A stretch of DNA of 64,000 nt from an uncultured Eubacteriales bacterium (GTDB taxonomy: Bacteria; Bacillota; Clostridia; Christensenellales; UBA1242). The notes under the pieces were generated by a model, which was not told the origin of the DNA, searched no databases, and was given only the letters and a program-made list of their open reading frames with translations. The stretch is from NCBI GenBank assembly GCA_948607205.1, contig CAPERS010000003.1, positions 41,149 through 105,148 on the forward strand, given 5' to 3'. How positions within the stretch are numbered: the first letter of the stretch is position 1; each line of letters starts with the position of its first letter. Shown here in pieces: positions 1 through 8,776 of the stretch. The position numbers were made by a program, and so were the translations under genes.

Positions 1-1836
1 CTTCCAATAACATCAATGAAAAGACGCGACCTTGACAGAAAACTTATTTCTGGCAAGTCAGGTTGTTTCGGTATTGCAAGCGACCTTGTTGACTACGACA
101 AAAAAATCGACAATGTTGTGAGCAACTTGCTTGGAAGCACAGTCATTGTTGACACTCTTGCAACGGCAGTGAACCTCGCAAAGTCTTCTGGCTATGCTTA
201 TAGAATTGTAACTTTGGAAGGCGATATTGTCAATCCACAAGGCTCACTCACTGGTGGAAGCAAGAAAAACGAAGTCGCAAATCTGATGGGCAGACAACGC
301 GAAATCGAAACTTTGGGTGATGAGATAATAAAACTTGTCGCCAAAGAGGATAGACTCAAAAAAGAATATGACGAAAGTCTTATCTCTTTCCAAGAGGGCA
401 AGAAAAAACTTGCCTTAGTTCAAGATAAAATCAATCATGAAACAATTGAACTTGCAAAAGAAAAAGAAAAACTTGAAAGATATAAAACTTTGCTATGCGA
501 AATTCAAGATAACCTCAATGTCGCAAGCATGGAAAGCCAAACTGTCACAAATAAACTTAAACTTATCGATGATGAACTTTCTCGCTCTGAAAAAATTGAA
601 AGTGCATTGAGTGGAAACAGAGTCGACGCGGATGAACTCATAAAAGAAAAACGCGAAAAGAATGAAAAGTTGAGAAAAGAACGCGACAGACTGAGCGAAA
701 ATATCATGACTGTTAAAGTTGAAATGGCGTCAACTAGACAAAAAGTTTCATCAATAAATTTTGAACTTGAACGTCTTGCTGATGAAAAAGGCAGACTTGC
801 GGTTAATATTGAAAACTTGAAATCTCAAATTGAAAAGAATGACAGTTTCATTGATTCAGCCGAAGAAATGATAAAGGAAAAACTTGCTTCAGCGCCATCT
901 TCTCAAAAGAAGAAGGAACTTGAAAATGTTATTTCAAAACGTGACGAAATCAATGCAAGCAAGGACTCTATTTCAATGACAATCAAAGACCTTGACGCCA
1001 AAAAATCACAACTCATGGAAGAACTTTCTCAGATAAATGATAAAAAGTTTAGAGAGGAAATGAACCTTGCAAAAGTTGATACCGAACTCGAACAAATGCA
1101 AGAGCGAATCTATGAAGAATATTCTCTTACATACACAAGTTGCCTTGAGTTCCGCCGTCCTGATTTTGACATTAATGTTGCAATGCCTGAAATAAACAGA
1201 CTCAAAAAGGCAATAAGTGCTTTGGGATACGTCAACGTTAACGCAATTGAAGATTGCAAAGTTCTTCTCGAACGCTACGATGAACTTAATGGTCAAGCCG
1301 AAGACCTTGATAAAGCACAAAATGACCTTTTGAAGATTATCAAAGACCTTTCAGAAATCATGGTTGAAAAGTTTAATAACGAACTTGTCCGCATAAATGA
1401 AAGTTTCAAAATCACATTCAGAGAACTTTTTGGTGGTGGAACAGCAAGACTTACACTTAGTGATGAAGAAAATCCTCTTGAATCGGGTGTTGAAATTTTG
1501 GCTCAGCCACCGGGAAAGAAGATTCAAAACATGACTCTTCTCTCAGGCGGAGAAAAATCGTTGACCGCTATGGCTGTCATCTTTGCAATTCTCAGAATTA
1601 AACCACTTCCATTCTGTCTTTTCGACGAAGTTGAAGCGGCGCTTGACGATTCAAACGTGGAAATTATCGATAAATATCTTCGTAAACTTTCAACGGATAC
1701 TCAGTTTATTCTTATCACACACAAAAAACCAACAATGGAATACGCTTTGTCGCTTTTCGGTGTGACGATGGAAGAAAAGGGTGTGTCAAAAATTGTTTCT
1801 GTTAAACTTGCAGATGCAATCAAGAACGCACAATAA
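1..1836 (+). CDS. smc: Chromosome segregation ATPase SMC (3' part; 5' end outside window)
   Basis: C-terminal 611 residues of SMC, the DNA-organising ATPase that works with ScpA/ScpB in chromosome compaction and segregation. The reading frame is open back to base 1, so the start lies upstream. Visible in order: the end of the hinge (residues about 1-95, with a GSLTGGS stretch), a long charged coiled coil (about 95-440), then the C-terminal ATPase lobe with the signature LSGGEKS (about 515), Walker B CLFDEVEAALDD (about 540) and the H-loop THKK. An ATG at 16 is only an internal methionine. ftsY follows after 147 bases, the usual smc-ftsY order in Bacillota. Confidence 0.96.
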   Translation, partial: LPITSMKRRDLDRKLISGKSGCFGIASDLVDYDKKIDNVVSNLLGSTVIVDTLATAVNLAKSSGYAYRIVTLEGDIVNPQGSLTGGSKKNEVANLMGRQREIETLGDEIIKLVAKEDRLKKEYDESLISFQEGKKKLALVQDKINHETIELAKEKEKLERYKTLLCEIQDNLNVASMESQTVTNKLKLIDDELSRSEKIESALSGNRVDADELIKEKREKNEKLRKERDRLSENIMTVKVEMASTRQKVSSINFELERLADEKGRLAVNIENLKSQIEKNDSFIDSAEEMIKEKLASAPSSQKKKELENVISKRDEINASKDSISMTIKDLDAKKSQLMEELSQINDKKFREEMNLAKVDTELEQMQERIYEEYSLTYTSCLEFRRPDFDINVAMPEINRLKKAISALGYVNVNAIEDCKVLLERYDELNGQAEDLDKAQNDLLKIIKDLSEIMVEKFNNELVRINESFKITFRELFGGGTARLTLSDEENPLESGVEILAQPPGKKIQNMTLLSGGEKSLTAMAVIFAILRIKPLPFCLFDEVEAALDDSNVEIIDKYLRKLSTDTQFILITHKKPTMEYALSLFGVTMEEKGVSKIVSVKLADAIKNAQ

Positions 1837-1983
1837 AAAAGTTGTTTTAATCTTAACAAATCTCAACTTTATCTTTTCTTTATTTTAAAAATCGTTTATT
1901 TTTGATTTAAATATAAAGAAGAATGAAAAAGTTTTGAATTTTCAAATTGAGTTTGGTTACTTATAAAAAATATAGGAGTTAGT

Positions 1984-2880
1984 ATGGGCATTTTTAAAAA
2001 GATTGGCAATGCACTTAAGAAAACAAGAGAATCCTTTGCAAGAAAGGTGGATTCTCTTCTCAGTCATGGCGAACTTGATGATGATTTTTATGATGACCTC
2101 ACAGATGTGCTTATTTCATGTGATATAGGCGTCAGAACAAGTATGGATTTGGTTGAAAGTCTTCGTGTTAGGGCAAGAAAGACCAAAATTCGAACTGCGG
2201 AAGATGTTCGAAATGAATTGAAAGTCATTCTTAAAGAGGAATTTGATAGCCTAACCAAAATTGATATCAAATATCCAGCAATTATAACAATAATTGGCGT
2301 TAATGGTGTTGGTAAAACCACAACAATTGGCAAACTTGCTTCATATTTTAAATCTCAGAAAAAAGATGTGACCTTGGTCGCAGGTGACACCTTCCGTGCC
2401 GCTGCATCTTCTCAACTTAATGAATGGGCGGATAGAACCAAAACTCGAATCATAAAACATAGTGAAGGTGCGGATGCTGGTGCGGTTGTTTTTGACGGAA
2501 TTGCAAGTGCAAAAGCAAGAAACACTGATGTCCTTCTTGTTGACACAGCGGGCAGACTTCACACAAAAACTAATCTCATGGAAGAACTTAAAAAAATAGA
2601 TAAAATAATTAACCGTGAATATCCAGAGGCAAATAAATATAATTTCATCGTTTTGGATGCAACAACAGGTCAAAATGCCTTATCTCAAATCAACGCTTTT
2701 AAAGATTTTGTCTCAATAGATGGAATTGTTCTCACTAAACTAGATGGAACTGCCAAAGGTGGCGTTGTTGTCGCAATTGAAAAGGATTATCAACTTCCAG
2801 TGGTGTTTGTCGGCACTGGTGAGGGTGTTGATGACATTGAACTTTTTGATAGTTCAGAGTTTATCGATAACTTATTCTAG
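1984..2880 (+). CDS. ftsY: Signal recognition particle receptor FtsY
   Basis: 298-aa SRP receptor GTPase that docks ribosome-SRP complexes at the membrane. The N domain (about 1-90) is followed by the NG GTPase: G1 GVNGVGKTT near residue 107, the DTFRAAA insertion-box motif, G3 DTAGRLHT, and G4 TKLDGTAKGG. The acidic A domain found in E. coli FtsY is absent, as is common in Gram-positive bacteria; the N terminus is short and basic. The ATG follows a TAGGAG ribosome site. It is the last gene before a hairpin terminator. Confidence 0.96.
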   Translation: MGIFKKIGNALKKTRESFARKVDSLLSHGELDDDFYDDLTDVLISCDIGVRTSMDLVESLRVRARKTKIRTAEDVRNELKVILKEEFDSLTKIDIKYPAIITIIGVNGVGKTTTIGKLASYFKSQKKDVTLVAGDTFRAAASSQLNEWADRTKTRIIKHSEGADAGAVVFDGIASAKARNTDVLLVDTAGRLHTKTNLMEELKKIDKIINREYPEANKYNFIVLDATTGQNALSQINAFKDFVSIDGIVLTKLDGTAKGGVVVAIEKDYQLPVVFVGTGEGVDDIELFDSSEFIDNLF

Positions 2881-2958
2881 TATGCAACGCATACTAGTTT
2901 GACTAGTTCTAAAATTCAACTAGTTTATTATTAAAATATAACTATTTCTATAAACATT

Positions 2959-2983
2959 AACAGTCTGCAAAGGCTGTTTTTTT
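2959..2983 (+). terminator. Intrinsic terminator after ftsY
   Basis: AACAGTC / GGCTGTT stem (one G-T pair) with a six-base loop followed by T7. It lies 78 bases downstream of ftsY and ahead of sigK. The stretch between the stop codon and the hairpin carries three CTAGTT-like repeats (2893-2928) of no evident function. Confidence 0.8.
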
Positions 2984-3149
2984 AGTTTTTGCTTAATTTT
3001 TATATGAAGTTTTCAATTGCGAAATGTATGGAAATTAAAACATCAAAAAAAAGGACAAGGTAAAAACAATATATTTTAAGTGGTCAAGCAAAATTCGACA
3101 TCTTTCAACATATATAAGCATAGGGATTTTTTCTCTGGGAGGTGCTTTA

Positions 3150-3851
3150 ATGATATATGAAAGTTTGTCTGCGTTTGCGAGTAAACTTTGTTTTTTCACT
3201 TCATTTATAAACACAGCACAAGGATTTCCGCCACCACTAAGCAAGGAAGAGGAACTTGAATGGCTGAAGAAAAAAGATGCAGGTGACCTTGAGGCGCGAG
3301 ATGTGCTTGTCAGTCGAAATCTCAGGCTTGTTTCGCACATTGTCAAAAACTATTCCTATTCACTGGAAGCAGATGACCTCATTTCAGTCGGAACAATCGG
3401 GCTTATTAAAGCGGTTGACACCTTTAAACTTGATAAAAATGTTTCGCTTGCAACTTATGCGGCACGTTGCATTAATAATGAGATTTTGATGCTTATTCGC
3501 GCAAACAAGAAATATAAGGGGCAGGTTTCGCTAAACAGCAGTTACACGCCAAAATCTGATAGTGATGAACTTGAACTTGAAGATATCATTCCTGCAGGTG
3601 AAGAATATGATGTTGAAAAACTTGTTGAAACTGAGTGCCTTGTCAATGATGTCGTTAAAATAATGAAAAAAGAACTTACGCCTATGGAATTTGAAATCTT
3701 GTGCTATTGCTTTGGACTTTGCGGATATGAAAAGAAAACACAACGAGAAATTGGTCAGATTTACAATCTTTCGCGCTCATATATCTCACGCATTGAAAGC
3801 AGGGCAATAAGCACAGTTAAAAAGCACTTTGATAGAAGCGAAATTGATTAA
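3150..3851 (+). CDS. sigK: Sporulation sigma factor SigK (pro-sigma-K)
   Basis: 233-aa sigma-70 family factor of the SigE/SigK group. A hydrophobic N-terminal stretch of about 25 residues (FASKLCFFTSFIN) resembles the membrane-bound pro-sequence removed by SpoIVFB. Region 2 (NLRLVSHIVKNY, ADDLISVGTIGLIKAVDTF, LATYAARCINNEILM) and the region 4 helix-turn-helix (TQREIGQIYNLSRSYISRIE) are intact. SRSYISRIE and the short pro-sequence favour SigK over SigE, but SigE cannot be fully excluded. The gene is not split by a skin-type element. The ATG follows a strong GGGAGGTG site. It directs late mother-cell transcription in sporulation. Confidence 0.85.
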   Translation: MIYESLSAFASKLCFFTSFINTAQGFPPPLSKEEELEWLKKKDAGDLEARDVLVSRNLRLVSHIVKNYSYSLEADDLISVGTIGLIKAVDTFKLDKNVSLATYAARCINNEILMLIRANKKYKGQVSLNSSYTPKSDSDELELEDIIPAGEEYDVEKLVETECLVNDVVKIMKKELTPMEFEILCYCFGLCGYEKKTQREIGQIYNLSRSYISRIESRAISTVKKHFDRSEID

Positions 3852-3936
3852 TAAATTCAGTAAAAAATCAAGATGTAAAATACTTAATAATTGATAATTA
3901 AAAATAATATTAAATAAAAACTAAAACATGAATAAT

Positions 3937-3972
3937 AAAATAATCAGGATTTTTCTTGATTTATTTTTTTTA
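3937..3972 (+). terminator. Weak terminator-like hairpin after sigK
   Basis: AAATAATCA pairs with TGATTTATTT (one bulge) around a GGATTTTTCT loop, ending in a run of eight T. The stem is AT-rich, so efficiency is doubtful. Confidence 0.35.
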
Positions 3973-4143
3973 TTTATTAAAGAAAAATTAAATAAAAGAA
4001 TTAATTAATATTTCCTGAAAAATAATGGTTAAACTTACTTAAAATAAAGTAAAAAATAATTAAAAATAAAAATAAAATTAATTGGAAATAAAAATATAGA
4101 TAAAATAAATATAAAAAATATTTGAAAAATGTCGTAAAAAGTT

Positions 4144-4171
4144 TTGAAATTAATTTAAAAATGTTTATACT
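4144..4171 (+). promoter_or_regulatory. Sigma-A promoter for the DAC-like gene
   Basis: TTGAAA (4144-4149), 16-base spacer, TATACT (4166-4171). The TTG start codon lies 26 bases downstream of the -10 box, with an AGGGAGTG ribosome site between. Confidence 0.65.
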
Positions 4172-4197
4172 AAAATAAAATAGGGAGTGAAATCGAA

Positions 4198-5565
4198 TTG
4201 GAAAAAACTTCTTTTAAGAAAGTTGTCGAAAAATTGATAATGCCTCTTTTCACCGGTTCATATATTGGTGGAGAGGAAATTTCTTCATCTCGTGACAGCG
4301 AAGTTGCTTATGGCAAACAAAATTCTCTTTTAATAAAACCAAACAAATTGGCTGATTATCGTCTTGTTCTTAAACGCGGTCAACCATTCAAGATGCTTGA
4401 ACTTAATTTGTTAAAATCAATTATCAGTGAAATCAACACAATCTCAGAACTGGGAATTGAAGATGAAAACTATATCCGTTCACTTCAAGACCAAGCAATT
4501 GAAAAAGCAATCTGTTTAAGCCTCTCTGACTCAGACACTGCTGTGACAATGCAGGGGATTATCACCGAACTGAGTAAGTGGGCTTCAAGAACGTATGAAG
4601 GAAAAAAAGTTGAACTTGGCATAATTTTGAATCAGTCTGTTGATAATGGTGAACTTGCTGACAATAGCCAATTTTCAAAGATAATGAATAAAGACTTTTT
4701 CGCTTTGCTTTCAGACGGCAAGGATTCCTTTATCGAATTCGACAAAAAAGGGAATCTTATTGGATACGTTCAGGCAGGGAAAGCACGTCAAATTCAAACA
4801 ATCACGCCTTATGTGTTCGAAAATATTGCAAGATATTGCTCAGAAAAGAAAATTGGAATTGTTCTCACAGAAAATGGCGATATACTTATTTTCAGAAACC
4901 GCTCACTTATGTTTTCCAAAAGATTGGGCGTTTGGAATGTTTATTCTCACGAAGAAGTCATTCAATTGCTCGCAAACAGAGGCAGTTATTCTCTGAAAGA
5001 TATTCGTCGTTCAATTTATTATACAGCGCTTGATGTTTCTTATGGCTACAGTGGTGGATGTTTGATTTATCTCAATAAGGACACTGTTGAATCGGCATTA
5101 TCTCACATTAATGCACACGACATTTTGGATGAAAGTTATTATGAAATAAAGAAAAAGCAAGAGATTGCCAATGCGAGCAAATTATATAATCTTCATTCTC
5201 TTTCGCAGGTGGAAGAAATGTTCAGCGTGAGTTATTCTCAATTTTTGGTTGACCAAAAGTGCTATAAGGCTCAATGTTTGAAAAAAATCATTGATGGCAA
5301 AAAGTTCCATGAACTTTCAAGAAAACTCAGACAAGAACTTGTTGCAATGGACGGCGCAACTGTCGTTGACCTTGACGGAACAATTATCGCAGTTGGCGCA
5401 ATCCTCAAAATCGAAGCGGGCAGTGAAGGTGGTGGAAGACTTGCTGCTGCGACAACTCTTGCCAAATATGGCATTGCAATCAAAATTTCTCAAGACGGAA
5501 TTTTGAAAGCCTTCTATTATGACAAAAAAGCTGGCAAACTTAAATCTTTGTTCACTGTTGGTTAA
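4198..5565 (+). CDS. DisA_N/DAC-like protein lacking a clear RHR motif
   Basis: 455-aa protein. The last 75 residues look like the nucleotide-binding part of diadenylate cyclase (DAC) domains: a DGA motif at residue 385 (MDGATVVDLDGTIIAVGAIL) and then GGGRLAAATTLAKYGIAIKIS where c-di-AMP synthases carry the ATP-contacting RHR motif. That triad is not evident; GGGR stands at its place. A preceding segment (YTALDVSYGYSGGCLIYLN) resembles the beginning of the DAC fold. The N-terminal 270 residues are not recognised. The start codon is TTG with a GGGAGTG site. It is a single-gene unit with its own promoter and terminator. Whether it makes or senses a nucleotide cannot be decided here. Confidence 0.6.
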   Translation: MEKTSFKKVVEKLIMPLFTGSYIGGEEISSSRDSEVAYGKQNSLLIKPNKLADYRLVLKRGQPFKMLELNLLKSIISEINTISELGIEDENYIRSLQDQAIEKAICLSLSDSDTAVTMQGIITELSKWASRTYEGKKVELGIILNQSVDNGELADNSQFSKIMNKDFFALLSDGKDSFIEFDKKGNLIGYVQAGKARQIQTITPYVFENIARYCSEKKIGIVLTENGDILIFRNRSLMFSKRLGVWNVYSHEEVIQLLANRGSYSLKDIRRSIYYTALDVSYGYSGGCLIYLNKDTVESALSHINAHDILDESYYEIKKKQEIANASKLYNLHSLSQVEEMFSVSYSQFLVDQKCYKAQCLKKIIDGKKFHELSRKLRQELVAMDGATVVDLDGTIIAVGAILKIEAGSEGGGRLAAATTLAKYGIAIKISQDGILKAFYYDKKAGKLKSLFTVG

Positions 5566-5613
5566 AAGGTTTGCTAAAAGACCGAACTTATCTATATTTG
5601 TATTTTTCAAAAA

Positions 5614-5638
5614 AGTCAGAAATTATTCTGGCTTTTTT
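5614..5638 (+). terminator. Intrinsic terminator after the DAC-like gene
   Basis: AGTCAGAA / TTCTGGCT stem (one G-T pair) with a four-base loop, followed by T7. Confidence 0.8.
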
Positions 5639-5757
5639 TATGTCTAATAATGAATATAAGCAAAATGCAAATTAGTTTGGACGAACGATAACGTGATTGT
5701 TTTTAATAATATATTAATTTCAATTAATATCAAATTTTATCAAAGTCTATGTTTGGC

Positions 5758-5786
5758 TTGACAAATTTTTGCTGTTATGATATAAT
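5758..5786 (+). promoter_or_regulatory. Consensus promoter of rnpB
   Basis: TTGACA (5758-5763), 17-base spacer, TATAAT (5781-5786): a perfect sigma-A promoter. Transcription should begin near 5793, exactly at the first base of the RNase P RNA P1 stem. Confidence 0.9.
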
Positions 5787-5792
5787 ATAATC

Positions 5793-6120
5793 GTTAGTTA
5801 AGCAGGCAGTCGCATCGATTTCGATGAGGAAAGTCCGAGCTTCAAGAGAACTGGGTGCTGGTTAACGGCCAGTGGAGGCGACTCTAAGAATAGTGCAACA
5901 GAAATAAACCGCCATAGATTATGGTAAGGATGGAAAGGTGGTGTAAGAGACCACCGGTCGACTGGGGACAGTTGATGCTCTGTAAACTCCACCTGAAGCA
6001 AGGTCGACAATGCAATGGGCTTGTTCTCTCCCGCATTTAAGAACCGCTTGAACCTATTGGCAACGATAGGTCTAGATAGATGACTGTCAAATACAGAACT
6101 CGGCTTACAACTTAACTAAT
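5793..6120 (+). ncRNA. rnpB: RNase P RNA (catalytic subunit)
   Basis: About 328 nt. The ends pair as helix P1 (GTTAGTTAAG at 5793 with CTTAACTAAT at 6111-6120). The conserved core is plain: GAGGAAAGTCCGAGCT near 5825, ACAGAAATAAACCGCC near 5897, and GAACTCGGCTTAC near 6097. It cleaves the 5' leader from precursor tRNAs. It has a consensus promoter and its own terminator, so it is a single-gene transcript. The subtype (A or B) was not determined. Confidence 0.95.
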
Positions 6121-6132
6121 CTTCGTATATTT

Positions 6133-6161
6133 AAAGTGCTTAAAATCCAAGCACTTTTTTT
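6133..6161 (+). terminator. Terminator of rnpB
   Basis: AAGTGCTT / AAGCACTT perfect 8-bp stem, seven-base loop, then a T-run. Confidence 0.9.
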
Positions 6162-6218
6162 GTGTCATAAAAAATATATAAGTGAATAATATCTGTTTGT
6201 TTTGGCAATAAAGAAAGC

Positions 6219-7445
6219 ATGACAAAGAAAGAATATATTGAAAAAATTGCAAATCTTATAATAAATCGTGTGCGCTTTCATGCACCAATTGTGACCGATG
6301 ATGAAATTGATTTTGCTCTTTTGGAAGTGGTTGGAATTGACCCAACTTTGCCTATTTTTAAGTTTGATAAGGAACTTGATAAGGTCTTTTTTAGCGCTTT
6401 CAAACTGGCAAAAGAGAGCGTTCAGTTCAATTTGATTTTGACAAAAGCGCCTATTTTAAATGAAAATAAAGTTCTTCAAATGGAGAACACTTTTATCATT
6501 TTTGAAGAAGAAATGGGTTCGAGTTTGCTTGCAAATATAGAGTCTTTGAACATCAATTATCGCTCGCACACCAAGTTTTCAAATGAGATTAATGAAGATT
6601 ATATTGCCCTTAATGGTCAAAAGATTGAACTTAATTATCTTCCATATTACCTTCACAAAAAGGGGAATAATGACAGTGTTTTATATGAAATAAGCGAGTT
6701 CATTTTGAATGGGAAAAACTTCCTTTTGTCTTTCACCAATCCATATAAACAAAACAGAAAACTTGAGTTTGAAATCAATGTGATGCTTCCAAGAGGGTAT
6801 TATATTTTCAAAAATGACGGCGAAAGTGTTGAGATTGAAAACCTTTGCAACAAAGATAAAGCCTATTTCAATTATAACCTTAAAGGTGCAAAATTCAATT
6901 TTTCATGCGTGAGCGGACTTGAAAGTTCAACCTATGCTTGTGTCAATTTGAAAATGACTGTTGAACTTCGTCCACTGGAAATTAAAAAGTTTTATTTCAA
7001 TTATGGCGAGAACAAATATGTCTTTGACAGCCCACGCGATGCACTTGCATTTTTCAAAATTTCTCAAAATAAAATGAATGAAATTTTTGATTTACAGGTG
7101 CAAACAAAAGATAAAAAATTTGACGACCTTTTCAATCGCTACATTCCCCAAAATATCTGGCTTTCATGGCTAAAAAATGGTGTAGATGAGGAAAGTGAAA
7201 ATTTTTATCTCAAATCACGTGAAAATTTGGTCAAAAATATCGACGGCGCAGTGCAGATAAATGAGCATTTTGAAGGGCTTAAAGAAGTGCGTTTCTTCCG
7301 TAATTTAGGGTGGAAGAGGGTTTTTATCGTGCCAAGTGAAAACAGGTATTTGTTTGCCAACAAAGTTAAGTATTTTAACTTCACACTTTTGACAAAAGAA
7401 ATTTTTTCAAAAAATAAGGAAATTTATTTGTCTTTTGGTGCTTAG
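6219..7445 (+). CDS. Unknown protein, possibly related to the GH94/GT84 beta-sandwich region
   Basis: 408-aa soluble protein without signal peptide or membrane segments. It is rich in alternating beta-type sequence. Residues about 272-320 (ALAFFKISQNKMNEI, then LQVQTKDKKFDDLFNRYIPQN) recall the linker that joins the N-terminal beta-sandwich to the helical barrel in GH94/GT84 phosphorylase-type enzymes, yet no barrel follows; only about 90 residues remain. This match rests on pattern memory and is weak. No clear ribosome site precedes the ATG. It lies between rnpB and rarA. Confidence 0.5.
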   Translation: MTKKEYIEKIANLIINRVRFHAPIVTDDEIDFALLEVVGIDPTLPIFKFDKELDKVFFSAFKLAKESVQFNLILTKAPILNENKVLQMENTFIIFEEEMGSSLLANIESLNINYRSHTKFSNEINEDYIALNGQKIELNYLPYYLHKKGNNDSVLYEISEFILNGKNFLLSFTNPYKQNRKLEFEINVMLPRGYYIFKNDGESVEIENLCNKDKAYFNYNLKGAKFNFSCVSGLESSTYACVNLKMTVELRPLEIKKFYFNYGENKYVFDSPRDALAFFKISQNKMNEIFDLQVQTKDKKFDDLFNRYIPQNIWLSWLKNGVDEESENFYLKSRENLVKNIDGAVQINEHFEGLKEVRFFRNLGWKRVFIVPSENRYLFANKVKYFNFTLLTKEIFSKNKEIYLSFGA

Positions 7446-7457
7446 TCGTGCTATACT
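7428..7457 (+). promoter_or_regulatory. Promoter of rarA, close to the start codon
   Basis: TTGTCT (7428-7433), 18-base spacer ending in an extended TGC, TATACT (7452-7457). It overlaps the end of the upstream gene. The expected transcription start (about 7464) is only some three bases before the rarA ATG. Confidence 0.6.
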
Positions 7458-7466
7458 CACTGTGAA

Positions 7467-8732
7467 ATGGAAAACATTAAGCGTATACCACTGGCTGAAA
7501 GAATGCGTCCAAAGGCTTTTGATGAGTTTGTTGGACAGGAGCATATCGTTGGAAAAAATTCGTTGCTTGTTCGTGCTATCAAGTTTGGAACACTTGGCAG
7601 TTGCATTTTTTATGGCCCACCGGGAACTGGCAAAACAACTCTGGCAAACATCATCGCAAACTCTATGAACGCAAACTTTGTCAGACTCAATGCTGTCACG
7701 AGCGGTGTTGCCGATGCCAAAAAGATTATCGATAAAGCGCGTGCCGACAAAGATATGTTCGGCACAGACACATTTCTTATGCTTGACGAATGCCATCGCT
7801 GGAACAAAGCGCAGTCAGATTGTGTTTTGCAGGCGATTGAAGAAGGCTCAATCTTCTTTATCGGTTCAACAACAGAGAATCCTTATACTTCAATGACAAG
7901 GGCAATAGTTTCAAGATGCCGAATTTTTGAATTTAAGCCTCTTGCATCAAAAGATATCGTGAAATCTCTTAAACGCGCTCTTGCAAGTGAAGAAGGACTG
8001 GGGAATATGCCAGTTGAAATAACCGACGATGCACTTGATTATTTCGCATTCGCATCAGGCGGTGATAACAGAAGCGCACTCAACGCACTCGAACTTGCCG
8101 TGATGACCTCAAAACTTGGCAAGGATAAGAAAATACATATAACAAGAGAGGACGCAGAACAGTCCATTGACAAAAAAGCCCTTTCGCTTGATGAAGATAT
8201 GTATTATGACATGCTTTCTGCTTTTTGCAAAAGTTTGCGTGGCTGTGATGTGGAAGCAGCGCTTTATTACAGCATGCGTCTTATAAAAGCAGGCTGTGAC
8301 CCAATGATTATCGCAAGACGCCTCGTAGCACATTCCTCTGAGGATGTGGGAATGGCTGACAGCAATGCTCTTCTTCTTTCGACAAGCGCGATGTATGCTC
8401 TCGAAAAAATGGGTCAACCTGAAGGACTTATTCCGCTCAGTCATGCAATAATCTATGTTTGCGAGGCAGAGAAATCAAATTCTGTGGTGACCGCAATGCA
8501 TTTGGCGCAGTCTGACGCAGAGAACGCTATTGATAATCATGTGCCAAATCATCTCAAAAATCATCCAAGCACAAATGGAGATGGGCATGGAAAATATAAA
8601 TATCCACACGATTATGGCGGATATGTGAAGCAACAATATATGCCAGACTCGCTCAAAGACCGCGTTTATTACACGCCAAGCCAGAACGGCAGAGAAAAAA
8701 ATATTGTTCGAAAAAAGTTTAACAAAAACTGA
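7467..8732 (+). CDS. rarA: Replication-associated recombination ATPase RarA (MgsA)
   Basis: 421-aa AAA+ ATPase of the RarA/WRNIP1 family, related to clamp-loader subunits, acting at stalled replication forks. Visible: N-terminal PLAERMRPKAFDEFVGQEH, Walker A GPPGTGKTT (about residue 50), sensor-1 GSTTENP, arginine-finger region SRCRIFEF, and the C-terminal tetramerisation half ending in YPHDYGGYVKQQYMP. Walker B reads MLDECHRWNKAQSD where DEIHRFNKAQQD is usual; the Asp-Glu pair is kept. No Shine-Dalgarno sequence precedes the ATG, consistent with a near-leaderless message. Confidence 0.95.
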   Translation: MENIKRIPLAERMRPKAFDEFVGQEHIVGKNSLLVRAIKFGTLGSCIFYGPPGTGKTTLANIIANSMNANFVRLNAVTSGVADAKKIIDKARADKDMFGTDTFLMLDECHRWNKAQSDCVLQAIEEGSIFFIGSTTENPYTSMTRAIVSRCRIFEFKPLASKDIVKSLKRALASEEGLGNMPVEITDDALDYFAFASGGDNRSALNALELAVMTSKLGKDKKIHITREDAEQSIDKKALSLDEDMYYDMLSAFCKSLRGCDVEAALYYSMRLIKAGCDPMIIARRLVAHSSEDVGMADSNALLLSTSAMYALEKMGQPEGLIPLSHAIIYVCEAEKSNSVVTAMHLAQSDAENAIDNHVPNHLKNHPSTNGDGHGKYKYPHDYGGYVKQQYMPDSLKDRVYYTPSQNGREKNIVRKKFNKN

Positions 8733-8776
8733 ATTTAAATTTAAAATTATTTAAAGTATTAAGGAGAAAAACAAAA

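Larger units (their letters stand above)
3852..4197 (+). other. Very AT-rich intergenic stretch between sigK and the DAC-like gene
   Basis: About 345 bases, almost entirely A and T, with no credible ORF. Two things can be made out: a weak terminator-like hairpin for sigK (3937-3972) and a promoter for the next gene (4144-4171). Nothing else is recognisable. Confidence 0.6.

Noticed and set aside
1006..1320. Minus-strand open frames over smc, rarA, tsf and other genes
   Set aside because: They lie opposite strongly conserved coding sequence, lack ribosome sites, and show no protein family pattern.
2881..2930. CTAGTT repeats after ftsY as a mobile-element end
   Set aside because: Three short copies in an AT-rich gap without inverted ends or partner sequence; probably chance.
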